From Treponema primitia ZAS-1 (GTDB lineage Bacteria; Spirochaetota; Spirochaetia; Treponematales; Breznakiellaceae): a stretch of DNA of 64,000 nucleotides. Positions 34,452 through 43,906 of this stretch are shown here, one piece after another. The stretch's first letter is position 1. Each line of letters opens with the position of its first letter. A model generated the notes under the pieces. It saw only the letters and a program-made list of their open reading frames with translations, was not told the DNA's origin and searched no databases. The DNA lies in contig NZ_AEEA01000058.1 of the NCBI RefSeq assembly GCF_000297095.1, positions 62,001-126,000 on the forward strand, given 5' to 3'. The position numbers and the translations under genes are program-made.

Positions 34452-36440
34452 ATGGGTGACACTATGAATCAAAAGAATTGTTTTCTTATCCTGGCGGTAC
34501 TATTCCTGAGCCAGGGACTGTACGGGCAGCGGATGAAGAGTATGGATTTCCGGAACCAGCAGATAACGGATATCCTTATGGCCCTGGCGGAAATCTCGGG
34601 GACCTCCATTATTGCGGATGAAACCGTGGGAGGCGCCGCATCCTTCCATTTTACCGATTCCGAATTTGAGGATTCCCTGGAAATTTTCCTTTCATCATAC
34701 AATCTTTTCTATACACGGGATGGAAATACCTTTCGTGTCTCCCGCATACAGGGAACCCTGGATGAATCGACTGGGCTGGTTACCATGCGGGCCAGGGATG
34801 TGGCGGTGGAAAATCTGATACGGACCCTGGCAAAAATCTGGAATACCACGATCCTCCATGATCCCCTGCCCCGTATAAACCTTTCGGTGGATATAGACGG
34901 CCTTGACCCGACTAGGGTTCTGGATATTCTTATACAGCGCCTGGAGGAGTTTACCCTCGAAAAAAAAGACGCCTACTACTATATCCGTCACACCGGGGCC
35001 GGCGCCGTAAGGATATCCGCTTCCTTCGCCCGTGGGATAAACCGGGACGGGGACACCTATTCGCTCTCCCTGGAAAGCGCGCGGTTTCTCGAACTCCTCC
35101 CGGAACTGTTCAAAAAAGCTGAACGGGAATACGCCGTCCTCACCAAGACAGATACTACGCTGGAAAATCTCTACTATACGGGTAAAGACTTTGATACCCT
35201 GCTGCGTATTATCCTTGAACAGGGAAATGCGGATTATGCGATCCACAATAATATCTACTATATTGTAGAACTGCAGCGCAGGGATGTTATCAAAAAGTTT
35301 CGGGAAACCAGAATTATTCCTTTAAGTTATATCCAAGCTCAGGAACTCCCGGCTTTGCTGCCCGCAGATATGGGAACAGGGAACAATATCAAAATTGATA
35401 AGAAAACCAATACTGCCATTGTTACCGGCACCCTGGAAGAAATAAAACCGGTTATCACTTTTATTGAAAGGGTCGATAGACCCGGGGAAAACTATCCTAT
35501 CACCCTGAAATATATAAAGACCGATGAACTTATCAAAACCCTTCCTCCCTCGGTGATAAAGGAAGAACTTGCCGATTCGGGATTTCCCAACCTTGTTTTT
35601 TATACCGGCCCCAAGGAAAAGCGGGAACTTTTCCTAAAGGATCTTACGATTATCGACAGGCCTAAACCGCAGATCCGTTATGAACTGCTTGTTATCGAAT
35701 ACATGAAAAACAAGGAAGCCCGCATAAGCCGGGGTCTCCAAGTCAGTCCTGCCGGGGAAGACAGCAGCACATCCTTCCTTGGGAACCTTTCCAATGTTAT
35801 GAACCTGAGTTTTGATGTGGTAGCCCAGTTTGGTTACCAGTTCGCCACAAACCTGAGCGTCCAGCTCGGCGACAATACCGCCGAAGTATACGCCAATACC
35901 ACCCTGAACGGCCTCTCGGGCCAGGAAATTAAGTTCCAGAACACCGATACCTACCGTTACCAGGAATTTGAGGTAGACGCCGATACGGGAAATATTTCCC
36001 GTACCGGCGTAACCCGGGAAATTACCTCGGGGCTCATCGTTGCCCTGAACGGTTGGATTTCCGGTGATGATATGATCACCATTTCTGTTAATGCCACGGT
36101 GTCAAAGCAGAATAACAATGCTTCAAACGATTCAACTGCCCTGCCGACAACTTCTGAACGGGTGGTGAATACCCAGATCCGTACACCCTCAGGAAAACCG
36201 GTGGTACTGAGCGGCCTGATGAAGGAGGATATCAACAAAAATATCAAGAAGATACCCCTTTTAGGCGACATTCCTTTTTTGGGAAGACTCTTTAGGGATC
36301 AGACTGATACAAAGGAGAAAACAGAGATTGTCATCTACATCGTCCCCTATCTTTCCCGGGATACTACATATGAAGAACAGGATAGCTCCCTCAGGATGGA
36401 ACGGTACTATCACGATCTTGTAGAGGGGTACCTTAAATGA
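34452..36440 (+). CDS. gspD: Type II secretion outer-membrane secretin
   Basis: This 662-residue protein has a signal peptide (to LYGQ). An N0/N1-type region carries MDFRNQQITDILMALAEISG, followed by further KH-like N domains. The C-terminal secretin domain carries the VPLLGDIPFLGRLF-like motif (IPLLGDIPFLGRLF). Secretins form the outer-membrane pore through which folded proteins leave the periplasm. Starts at 34452 (GAGG five bases upstream) and 34464 are both possible. It heads the operon and overlaps gspE by four bases. No pilotin-binding S domain is obvious. Confidence 0.93.
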   Translation: MGDTMNQKNCFLILAVLFLSQGLYGQRMKSMDFRNQQITDILMALAEISGTSIIADETVGGAASFHFTDSEFEDSLEIFLSSYNLFYTRDGNTFRVSRIQGTLDESTGLVTMRARDVAVENLIRTLAKIWNTTILHDPLPRINLSVDIDGLDPTRVLDILIQRLEEFTLEKKDAYYYIRHTGAGAVRISASFARGINRDGDTYSLSLESARFLELLPELFKKAEREYAVLTKTDTTLENLYYTGKDFDTLLRIILEQGNADYAIHNNIYYIVELQRRDVIKKFRETRIIPLSYIQAQELPALLPADMGTGNNIKIDKKTNTAIVTGTLEEIKPVITFIERVDRPGENYPITLKYIKTDELIKTLPPSVIKEELADSGFPNLVFYTGPKEKRELFLKDLTIIDRPKPQIRYELLVIEYMKNKEARISRGLQVSPAGEDSSTSFLGNLSNVMNLSFDVVAQFGYQFATNLSVQLGDNTAEVYANTTLNGLSGQEIKFQNTDTYRYQEFEVDADTGNISRTGVTREITSGLIVALNGWISGDDMITISVNATVSKQNNNASNDSTALPTTSERVVNTQIRTPSGKPVVLSGLMKEDINKNIKKIPLLGDIPFLGRLFRDQTDTKEKTEIVIYIVPYLSRDTTYEEQDSSLRMERYYHDLVEGYLK

Positions 36441-37945
36441 AACTGATGAGCATGGATGACTACGGCCCCATCCCCGAAGGCGCCTCCCAGTATCCGATAG
36501 AATTTATTGAAGCTCGGGGATTGATCAAACTCCGGGAGGATGAAAACCTTGTGGAAGTTGGGTTTACAGAAAAGGCTGATGCGGCCATAAAGGACAGCCT
36601 TCGTAATTTTCATAAAAAGCCCGTAGTTTTTATACCCATGGATGCTGCGGAACTTTCCGCCTTTCTGGGAAACAGAATGGGAGAAGCGGCGGCGGATGAA
36701 AAAAGAACCCCCGCCGTGGATGACCGGGTATTGCTGGACAAACTGGCCAATGACGCCCCGATTATAAACCTGGTTAATTCCATCTGCATAGACGGGATAC
36801 GCTGCGGCGCTTCGGACATACATCTGGAATCTACCAGGGAAGGGCTCCGTGTCCGTTACCGGCAGGACGGGGTTCTGCGAACCGTAAAGACCCTGGAGGG
36901 CGGCCGTTTCCCGGCAATTTCTTCCCGGATAAAAATAATGGCCAACCTGAATATCCTGGAACGGAGGCAGCCCCAGGACGGGCGGATAACCGTAAAACTT
37001 GGGGATGACCAGGTGGACTTCCGGGTATCCATTGTACCGGTGGCCGGTGGTGAATCAATTGTCCTGCGTATCCTGGGGAGAAAGGCTTCGGCTTCTTCCC
37101 TGGAAGAACTGGGGTTCAGCGTAACACAGCTTGCTATCCTACGCCGGTTGCTCAGGATGCCCCATGGGCTGATCCTCCTAACCGGTCCTACGGGAAGCGG
37201 TAAAACCACCACCTTGAACGCCATGCTGCGGGAACTTGTGTCGGATACCTTAAAAATAATAACCATTGAGGACCCCGTAGAATTTCTAGTGGAGGGGGTT
37301 AACCAGATACAGATCAACGAACAGATCGGCCTTGGTTTTGATGTGTTACTCCGGCGGGTCCTACGCCAGGATCCCAATGTGATCATGATCGGGGAGATCC
37401 GGGATTCCGCTACTGCGGAGATTACCCTCCGGGCTGCCTTAACGGGACACCTGGTACTGTCTACCCTCCACACTAATGATACCGCCTCTGTCATACCCCG
37501 GCTGATCAACATGGGCATTGAGCCCTACCTTATCGCATCGGTACTCCGTGGAGCGGCGGCCCAGCGCCTGGTCCGGCGTATCTGCCCCCACTGCGCAGAG
37601 GAGCGTCAAGCTGCGCCGGAGGAGCGCCGGCTCCTGGAGGCGGCGGGAATCACCGCAGAGAAACTCTACCAGGGACGGGGCTGTCCCGCCTGCGGACACA
37701 CGGGCTTTGCCGGAAGAATTGTGGCGTCCGAATCGTTCACCACCGACGCCGGACTGGAAGAATTGATCCTTAACCGGGCAAACATTAACGTCCTTTCTGC
37801 GTATCTCCGCAAACAGGGCATGAGAACCCTGCTGGAGGACGGTCTGGAAAAGGCCGTTCTGGGGATCACCACCCTTGGAGAAGTGGAACGGGAAATCGTA
37901 CTTTCCGCAGAGGGGGATAATACTACCAATGAAAAAAAATTATGA
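36437..37945 (+). CDS. gspE: Type II secretion assembly ATPase
   Basis: This 502-residue protein has an N-terminal domain, Walker A GPTGSGKTTT (near residue 250), Asp box ITIEDPVE, Walker B MIGEIRDSATAE and the His box TGHLVLSTLHTND. It also has a zinc-binding pair CPHC (about 382) and CPAC (about 415), as in GspE/PilB. It powers pseudopilus assembly on the cytoplasmic side. It overlaps gspD by four bases and the gspF start by 17 bases. Confidence 0.95.
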   Translation: MKLMSMDDYGPIPEGASQYPIEFIEARGLIKLREDENLVEVGFTEKADAAIKDSLRNFHKKPVVFIPMDAAELSAFLGNRMGEAAADEKRTPAVDDRVLLDKLANDAPIINLVNSICIDGIRCGASDIHLESTREGLRVRYRQDGVLRTVKTLEGGRFPAISSRIKIMANLNILERRQPQDGRITVKLGDDQVDFRVSIVPVAGGESIVLRILGRKASASSLEELGFSVTQLAILRRLLRMPHGLILLTGPTGSGKTTTLNAMLRELVSDTLKIITIEDPVEFLVEGVNQIQINEQIGLGFDVLLRRVLRQDPNVIMIGEIRDSATAEITLRAALTGHLVLSTLHTNDTASVIPRLINMGIEPYLIASVLRGAAAQRLVRRICPHCAEERQAAPEERRLLEAAGITAEKLYQGRGCPACGHTGFAGRIVASESFTTDAGLEELILNRANINVLSAYLRKQGMRTLLEDGLEKAVLGITTLGEVEREIVLSAEGDNTTNEKKL

Positions 37946-38972
37946 AAAAACGGTTCTGGAATTTACGGAGATGATGGAATTACTCCTGGAATCGGGCTTA
38001 TCCATCAGGGATGCCCTGGAAGCCTTCGTCATTATTAACAGTGATTCCGCCACATCCGCGTTGGGGAAAGCGTTGTTGGGATACATCCACAAGGGCGCTT
38101 CTTTTGCCCAGGCCGTGGAATGTATGGATGATATCTTTCCTCCGATTTACCGGGGGATGGTTAAAGTTGGGGATGCGGTAGGTTCGGTGGAACGGATATT
38201 TCCCCGGCTTGGTAATTACCTCAGGGACCGAAAAAAATTACGGGACAAAATTTCAGGCGCCCTGGCATACCCCGTACTTGTCCTTATCGTCGCGTTTCTT
38301 GGAACCCTGGGTCTGATTTTTTTTGTAATGCCAAAAATGGAACTCATCTTTTCCGGCTTTGGAGGAAACGCGGGAGACAGTATACGCCGCAATGTACGTA
38401 CCATAGAACTGGGACTTATCATCCCCGCATCCATCGCCGTTTTTCTCCCGAGCGTCCTGGGAATACTCCGTAAGATGGAAGCATCCTATGCGGATCCTAA
38501 TAGTTTTATTGATCGCCTATTATTAACGATCCCCCTGATAGGAGGGTTTGTCACATCCTGGGAAAGCTTTAACTTTACCTTTGCCATGGAAGTACTAACC
38601 GGGGGCGGCATATCCGTGGAGGACGCCATCCTGGAAGCAGCGGGCCTGGTCTCCAACAAACTCTACCGTCAGTCCCTGTTCCAGGTACGGGAAAGGGTAT
38701 TAAACGGAGGGAGTCTGGCCCGCTCATTCCTGGAAAATAACATTTTTCCCCCTTGCTTGGGGCACTGGATCGCCCTTGGGGAGCGGGCGGGGAAAACCGA
38801 ACGGGTATTCGCCCAGATCCGTTCCTATTTTCAGGATGAGCTTGACCGGAGGACCGCCAAATTCATCCTGCTTATAGAGCCCGCATTGATTGCGCTTATC
38901 GGGATACTAATCCTCGGTTTAGTAGCAGGAATATTACTCCCATTATTTTCAGTATACGGAACTATTTTATAA
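37929..38972 (+). CDS. gspF: Type II secretion inner-membrane platform protein
   Basis: This protein of about 347 residues has two T2SSF domains, three membrane helices and the family pattern (LLESGLSIRDALEAF; VLTGGGISVEDAILEAAG). The frame is open from 37875. The ATG at 37929 gives KKNYEKTVLEFTEMMELLLESG as a normal N-terminus, so I choose it. It forms the membrane platform that GspE drives. The first roughly 60 residues of typical 400-residue GspF proteins are missing. Confidence 0.92.
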   Translation: MKKNYEKTVLEFTEMMELLLESGLSIRDALEAFVIINSDSATSALGKALLGYIHKGASFAQAVECMDDIFPPIYRGMVKVGDAVGSVERIFPRLGNYLRDRKKLRDKISGALAYPVLVLIVAFLGTLGLIFFVMPKMELIFSGFGGNAGDSIRRNVRTIELGLIIPASIAVFLPSVLGILRKMEASYADPNSFIDRLLLTIPLIGGFVTSWESFNFTFAMEVLTGGGISVEDAILEAAGLVSNKLYRQSLFQVRERVLNGGSLARSFLENNIFPPCLGHWIALGERAGKTERVFAQIRSYFQDELDRRTAKFILLIEPALIALIGILILGLVAGILLPLFSVYGTIL

Positions 38973-38986
38973 ACAGGAGGAATAGT

Positions 38987-39430
38987 ATGAACGAGAAAGA
39001 ACTTCAGGAAGACCCCCAGGGCGGATGGACCTTTATCGAAACCTTGATTGTAATCGGTATCATCCTGATCCTAACATCTTCCGTGGGATTTACCGCGGTA
39101 AAATACCTCGACAGGGCAAAGATGGTTACCGCCCGGAGCCAGATAGAAACCTTCACCCTGGGTATGGACGCCTATTTTTTTGACTGCGGCCACTACCCCC
39201 CGGATACCCAGGGTCTGGGCGCACTCTGGGAAAAGCCGGATTCCGGCGGCCTATTGGCTGCCTGGAACGGACCCTATATTAACAAACCTGTTCCCAGAGA
39301 CCCCTGGGGTAATGAATATGAATATATCATCCCGGGATACAATGATATGCCCTATGGCATCCGTTGTTTCGGCAGGGATGGAAAGGAAGGAGGAACCGGA
39401 AATGACGCGGATATCTGTTCATGGGAGTGA
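38987..39430 (+). CDS. gspG: Major pseudopilin
   Basis: This 147-residue protein has a prepilin leader ending QGG, then WTFIETLIVIGIILILT. Glu at +5 is present, but +1 is tryptophan instead of the usual phenylalanine or methionine. The C-terminal T2SSG domain has the calcium-site region and PRDPWGNEYEYIIPG, diagnostic of GspG. It builds the pseudopilus. An AGGAGG-like site precedes the start. Confidence 0.93.
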   Translation: MNEKELQEDPQGGWTFIETLIVIGIILILTSSVGFTAVKYLDRAKMVTARSQIETFTLGMDAYFFDCGHYPPDTQGLGALWEKPDSGGLLAAWNGPYINKPVPRDPWGNEYEYIIPGYNDMPYGIRCFGRDGKEGGTGNDADICSWE

Positions 39431-39605
39431 AGGCGGCTTTGTATTATTGGACGCCCTATTTTGCCTATTTACAGCAGCATTGATACTCCTACTAATCTCA
39501 AGCAGCGTTTCAACTGTCGTGAGTTATTCTTCAAAAATAATTGCAGATGGCATTAGTATTATTGAAGAAAGAAACAACAATATAGGAAAATCGTATGAAA
39601 AATAA
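39402..39605 (+). CDS. Small pseudopilin-like protein (GspH/GspI position)
   Basis: This 67-residue ORF starts at ATG 39402 with AAGGAGG upstream and overlaps gspG by 29 bases and the next gene by 11. It has a prepilin-like segment EGG/FVLLDALFCLFTAALILLL: cleavage after Gly, Phe at +1 and Asp instead of Glu at +5. The globular part is almost absent, so it may be a minimal GspI- or GspH-type tip pseudopilin. Assignment rests on position and the N-terminal motif. Confidence 0.7.
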   Translation: MTRISVHGSEGGFVLLDALFCLFTAALILLLISSSVSTVVSYSSKIIADGISIIEERNNNIGKSYEK

Positions 39606-40104
39606 TTCCCAGGCAGGGTTTACCCTGGTAGAAACATTAATTGCCCTTGGCGTGGTAAGTCTTATTATGACCATCCTTACTATTTCCATGACTTCATCAG
39701 CTGCAGCCCTGGAAAAATCAAAGGACAGGGCTCTATTTGGGATAAAACTTCTCAGAGCCGATTCGCTAATCCGCGACAGGATCGGCGCAGTGGCTGTCCC
39801 CTACTGGGAATTGCCTGTCCTGGAAGCCGGCGAGTCTTCTGTTCGGATCTCCTGGTACCAGGGAGAACGGAACGGCTATATACGGCTCCTGACAGAAAAG
39901 GATGCCCTGATTATGGAGACTGAGGATAAAAGAAAAAAAGAAAGGATTGTGTTGATCTCCGGACTCGACGGAACGAACCTCTCCATACTCCGGGATGAAC
40001 AGCATATTCCCTACGGTATCGATGTTATCTATTTACATAGGCAGAAAACCTACCATACCATGTCGGCTTTCTCAACTTCTTCTCTCATAAGAGGCCTTCC
40101 ATGA
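39595..40104 (+). CDS. Minor pseudopilin, GspJ/GspI-like
   Basis: This 169-residue protein has a clear type IV leader, QAG/FTLVETLIALGVVSLIM, with Glu at +5. A globular domain follows. Its place between the small pseudopilin and the GspK-like gene fits the minor pseudopilin GspJ, but sequence alone does not separate GspI, H and J. The start overlaps the preceding gene and the stop overlaps gspK by four bases. Confidence 0.8.
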   Translation: MKNNSQAGFTLVETLIALGVVSLIMTILTISMTSSAAALEKSKDRALFGIKLLRADSLIRDRIGAVAVPYWELPVLEAGESSVRISWYQGERNGYIRLLTEKDALIMETEDKRKKERIVLISGLDGTNLSILRDEQHIPYGIDVIYLHRQKTYHTMSAFSTSSLIRGLP

Positions 40105-41138
40105 AAAAATTAATTGACACTTGGGAAGCAGGATTCGTATCAATGATATTCCTCCTTTCCCTATTCTTCCTGTCGGTTCTTTCACTTGGGGCAGCCATTT
40201 ATATTTCTTCAACAATTACAATTGAAGGCCGGGAAAAGACTAATACTTCCATTAGGGTTGAAATGGATACGTTTCTGGAAGATATTATGGAAACCCTCTT
40301 ATCCGATCCAAGTCCGGGGGTAAATAGCTTTGATGATCCGGTCTGGGCATGGAACGGAAAAAATATACGGGGTTATACCGTATCCCTGGCGCCAATTTCA
40401 GACAGGATTAACCCAAATTTAGTACGAAAAAATATTTTTGATAAAACCCGGCTCTCCCTTCTTTTTCGCCCGGAAAAAAATGCGGATGAATTACAGCAAT
40501 TTCGGGAGGATTTCGGGCTTTTCCTTGGGTACGAAACTTTTCAGGATTTTTTTGAAGAGAGCCTATTTAAAAAATATTTTTCGCCCTATGGCTGGGCGAA
40601 TATCAACCTTACCGACGAGTTCGCAGCCCGGCAATTGGGGACATCCCTTACGAATGACCCCATAAAAGGGGAGGCGCTCCGTGAAAAAATACGCATACTC
40701 CTCATGGACCAGCGGCTCATGGATCGGGAAAATCTTTCGGCATTTCTTGGGGTATCTCTTAGGGAACTCTATCCCTTTATTAACGCTGAACCCTTGATGA
40801 ATATTAACTTTGTGGAACCCCTGATCCTGGAAGAACTTCTCGCCTATCCGGATTACCATATTCGGCATCCGGAACAAATTGCAGGCGACATAGTATATCT
40901 GCGGCAAACGGAAGGTCTTAGCGCAGAAAATATGTGTTCAATTCTTGGAATCGATAAATCAAATCCACTTTTCTATTATTTTGGTTCTATAACATGGTTT
41001 TGGGAAATCGCAATAGCAACAAATACCGGAGACCAGAAAAGTCATTCCCTCAACGCCGTGGTATGCAGGCTGCCCCCAGGGGCGTATCCGGTAGATTCTA
41101 AACCGGAATATAAAATCATTGAACGGAGGTTTAAATAA
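40101..41138 (+). CDS. gspK: Minor pseudopilin GspK
   Basis: This 345-residue protein is much larger than the other pseudopilins, as GspK is. The leader EAG/FVSMIFLLSLFFLSVLSL lacks Glu at +5, a hallmark of GspK that lets it sit at the tip. A region with GWANINLTDE and later helix-hairpin-like stretches matches the GspK helical insert. It is expected to cap the pseudopilus with the other minor pseudopilins. Confidence 0.85.
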   Translation: MKKLIDTWEAGFVSMIFLLSLFFLSVLSLGAAIYISSTITIEGREKTNTSIRVEMDTFLEDIMETLLSDPSPGVNSFDDPVWAWNGKNIRGYTVSLAPISDRINPNLVRKNIFDKTRLSLLFRPEKNADELQQFREDFGLFLGYETFQDFFEESLFKKYFSPYGWANINLTDEFAARQLGTSLTNDPIKGEALREKIRILLMDQRLMDRENLSAFLGVSLRELYPFINAEPLMNINFVEPLILEELLAYPDYHIRHPEQIAGDIVYLRQTEGLSAENMCSILGIDKSNPLFYYFGSITWFWEIAIATNTGDQKSHSLNAVVCRLPPGAYPVDSKPEYKIIERRFK

Positions 41139-42271
41139 TGCCGCCCCTATCTATTTGTAACGATCGTGCTTTTTTGATTTCCCCATTGGAAGTTCCGGTA
41201 TATATACTGGAACTTCCATCAACCCCGAAGGGTCCGCTTCCGGAAGAGACATTCATTGAAGGGGAGATAGGTAACCAGCTAAAGGCGCTGTATCCCGGAA
41301 CACCGGCGGACACCATTATGGACTATACATTATACCGCCCCCAAAAACGGGACAGAATCCGGCAGTTTAACACCGTAGCGGTATTTGTGTGTTCCCGTCC
41401 GGTACATGAAATTTACAGAAATCTCAAACGTCCCCTTATTCCCGGAATTGCCCTTATGGCAGAGGGTATGCATAATTTTAATGAAAAAACTATGTTGACC
41501 ATCCTCTGCACCCCCCAGTGGATCGAAGCCGCTTTTTTTGAAGATGATGTGATCCGCCGCTATGGATCCTGCCCAATGGGAGCCGACGGGCTTCCCCTCA
41601 CCCTGATAACTCCCTTCCTGGACGGTCCTGAGTCCGGGGACATACCGGCGCTTCTTATCATTGCCGGTTCCGGTGAAGAACAGAATAGGAATACAAAAAA
41701 AGCATTGAATCAGCTTTTTAAGCGGCTAATTGACATTGACATTAACGAAATTAGTATAAAGAAAAAAATAAAAATATTGGGAATCTTTAGCGACAACAAA
41801 GGCCGCACCCTAATCCGCCGGAAAAGGGACATTAAGTTACTGGCAGCCCTTAATTGCATTTCCTTATTATTATCCCTGCATTTAATTTCCGGAGAAAAAA
41901 ACACGGAACTTTCCCGGCTTGAAAACTACTATCAGGAACAAAACCGGAGACAAAATGAAGTAAAAAGGCTGGAAGGGGAAATAAATGAACTACTATCACA
42001 TCAAACACGGGAACCCCAGGTGCAGGATCTTTATCCCTACGAGATTATTTCAAAAATCAGAGACTGCCTTTCCGGTACCTGGATAAGATCTTTGGCAATA
42101 CAGGAGGAAAATTTCAATATGGAAGCCGAGGGACCCGATTCAATCGGCGTATTGCAATCGATGCAGGCATCGGGTTATTTCAGCGGATTAACCATCCATC
42201 AGGCATCGCCATTAAAAAATTCGATGGAACAATTCACTATTTCAGGGAGGGTAAAGGATCATGAAAAATAA
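41138..42271 (+). CDS. GspL-like inner-membrane protein
   Basis: This 377-residue protein has a cytoplasmic part of about 230 residues, one membrane helix (LLAALNCISLLLSLHLISG near residue 240), a coiled-coil stretch and a C-terminal ferredoxin-like periplasmic domain. This is the GspL or PilM-PilN layout. The sequence is divergent. The call relies on layout and on its place after gspK and before a GspM-like gene. The start overlaps the gspK stop by one base. Confidence 0.72.
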   Translation: MPPLSICNDRAFLISPLEVPVYILELPSTPKGPLPEETFIEGEIGNQLKALYPGTPADTIMDYTLYRPQKRDRIRQFNTVAVFVCSRPVHEIYRNLKRPLIPGIALMAEGMHNFNEKTMLTILCTPQWIEAAFFEDDVIRRYGSCPMGADGLPLTLITPFLDGPESGDIPALLIIAGSGEEQNRNTKKALNQLFKRLIDIDINEISIKKKIKILGIFSDNKGRTLIRRKRDIKLLAALNCISLLLSLHLISGEKNTELSRLENYYQEQNRRQNEVKRLEGEINELLSHQTREPQVQDLYPYEIISKIRDCLSGTWIRSLAIQEENFNMEAEGPDSIGVLQSMQASGYFSGLTIHQASPLKNSMEQFTISGRVKDHEK

Positions 42272-42761
42272 TAAAGCTGATTTCTTAATTTCTTTTTTTG
42301 GGCTGATCATTTCCGTAGTTTTTATTATTATCTTTATTGGTAAAATTCTGGAAATCCGCAGTACCCTGGAGTCCATGGATCAATACCGTAATATCCTAAA
42401 TGAAACACACGTCCTTCCACTAAGTTATCTTTCCGATCTGGATAATCAAGTAAAAAACCTGCGGAACCGGGAAATTTCCGGGGAAGGGCTTAAAACCAAG
42501 GATCCCCAGGGCCCGGAAGAACACATTGGTATGATACGCGATTTACTGCGGAATCATAAAATAGAAGTTGAACGTTTCAGAACTATCGGAAAGGAGGGAA
42601 TCTCAGCATCCGAATTTATCCTGAACGGCGAAGGAGTTAATTTCTTTAACTTTTTGAAGGAGGCGCCAAAAATCCAACTCCCCCTGAACTATATCAGCAT
42701 AAAACCGACTTCCGGTTTTTCAAAAATCAACGCCACTGTGAGGTTTAACCATGTACCGTAA
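42261..42761 (+). CDS. GspM-like inner-membrane protein
   Basis: This 166-residue protein has an N-terminal membrane helix (LISFFGLIISVVFIIIFIG), a helical linker and a small C-terminal alpha/beta domain, as in GspM/PilO. It overlaps its neighbours on both sides by about 11 bases. It is expected to bind the GspL-like protein and link the platform to the pseudopilus. Family similarity is weak; layout and gene order support it. Confidence 0.7.
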   Translation: MKNNKADFLISFFGLIISVVFIIIFIGKILEIRSTLESMDQYRNILNETHVLPLSYLSDLDNQVKNLRNREISGEGLKTKDPQGPEEHIGMIRDLLRNHKIEVERFRTIGKEGISASEFILNGEGVNFFNFLKEAPKIQLPLNYISIKPTSGFSKINATVRFNHVP

Positions 42762-43227
42762 ACTGTTTATCGCCAAAATTATACTTGCCCTTGGAATTCC
42801 GGTGTTTCCCCTGGGCGCCCTATTTTATGCTTCCCAAAACAGGCCGCCCATCCCACGGGAAGAATTAGCGGAGAATGTAATTATTCCTGTTACCCTGCCG
42901 GATATACCGGAAAAGAAGCAGCCACAAACCGGAGCGGACCAGCTTGCCCTTATTTTTCGTCCACCAATCAATAAACCGGCATCGAAGACTCCTGTGCCGG
43001 AGAATCCGGTTCCTGGGGATGGAAACACCGATCCTATACCAATCCCGGGAGAAGAAAAATTCAGCTACCTTGGCTTAATACGTGAAACCGATAACCAGGA
43101 GTGGTTATACCTAAAAGACAGGGAATCCGGTAGGATCATTTCAATAAACGCAGGTCTGGTATCGGCAGACGCAGAATATTCTGTGATTAATATTGACGGT
43201 ACACAATATTTTATAAGGAGAAATTAG
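42751..43227 (+). CDS. GspC-like inner-membrane protein
   Basis: This 158-residue protein has an N-terminal helix (LFIAKIILALGIPVFPLGALFY), a proline-rich linker and a C-terminal beta domain resembling the HR domain of GspC (YLGLIRETDNQEWLYLKDRESGR...). GspC contacts the secretin N0 domain across the periplasm. No PDZ or coiled-coil end is present. In many systems gspC is first in the operon; here it is near the end. Confidence 0.65.
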   Translation: MYRKLFIAKIILALGIPVFPLGALFYASQNRPPIPREELAENVIIPVTLPDIPEKKQPQTGADQLALIFRPPINKPASKTPVPENPVPGDGNTDPIPIPGEEKFSYLGLIRETDNQEWLYLKDRESGRIISINAGLVSADAEYSVINIDGTQYFIRRN

Positions 43228-43228
43228 C

Positions 43229-43897
43229 ATGAAAAATTATTTAATCTGTTTAAGCATCATTATGGCAGTTTTCTTTTCCTGTGCAACAAGTCCCATTCAG
43301 AAAAGAACAGCGGCCGGTCTGTACGGCATGATCTACGATGGAGATAACAAGCCGGTCAAGGAAGTTAAAATATATGCGGGAGATAAATTCAGCGCCATCA
43401 GCGATATTAACGGCCATTTTTCCCTGCCCGGTTTGAAGCCCGGTAAAGAGTACCGCATCAAGGCCTGTAAAGAGAATTATGAAGCGGTAGAATTGGAAAT
43501 TGATTATCTGGATCCCCAAAATGTACTATACATCAACATATACCATGTGGATCAGCTTTTAAACCTGGCGGAACAGGCCCTGCGGGATAAGGACTGGTTA
43601 CAGACCGAATCACTTTTGTCCAGAACCGAGTATGCCCACGGAGATTACCCGTCCATCCAATACCTCCGGGGTATCATGGCATTCCACAGGGGCGAATATG
43701 ATAATGCGCTGGGTATTCTGATTAAGCTAACGGAACAGGAAAAGGCTCCATACCTGTATTTGTTTATTGCGGATCTGTATCAATACTACACCGGAGATAA
43801 GGACCGTGCGGTACTCTTTCTGAACAAATTTCTGGAATTACGGTATGACACGGAGCTTGATAACCGGATCCGGGAACTAACCGGATCCGGCACCTAG
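43229..43897 (+). CDS. Lipoprotein with carboxypeptidase-regulatory-like and TPR domains
   Basis: This 222-residue protein has a signal ending FFSC (lipobox). A CarboxypepD_reg-like beta domain lies at about residues 30-105 (GLYGMIYDGDNKPVKEVKIY...). Tetratricopeptide-like helices lie at about 110-215. It is the last gene of the secretion operon, one base after the GspC-like gene. A role as pilotin or assembly lipoprotein for the secretin is possible from position and lipidation, but this is inference. It ends nine bases before the convergent small protein gene. Confidence 0.82.
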   Translation: MKNYLICLSIIMAVFFSCATSPIQKRTAAGLYGMIYDGDNKPVKEVKIYAGDKFSAISDINGHFSLPGLKPGKEYRIKACKENYEAVELEIDYLDPQNVLYINIYHVDQLLNLAEQALRDKDWLQTESLLSRTEYAHGDYPSIQYLRGIMAFHRGEYDNALGILIKLTEQEKAPYLYLFIADLYQYYTGDKDRAVLFLNKFLELRYDTELDNRIRELTGSGT

Positions 43898-43906
43898 CAT
43901 TTCTAT

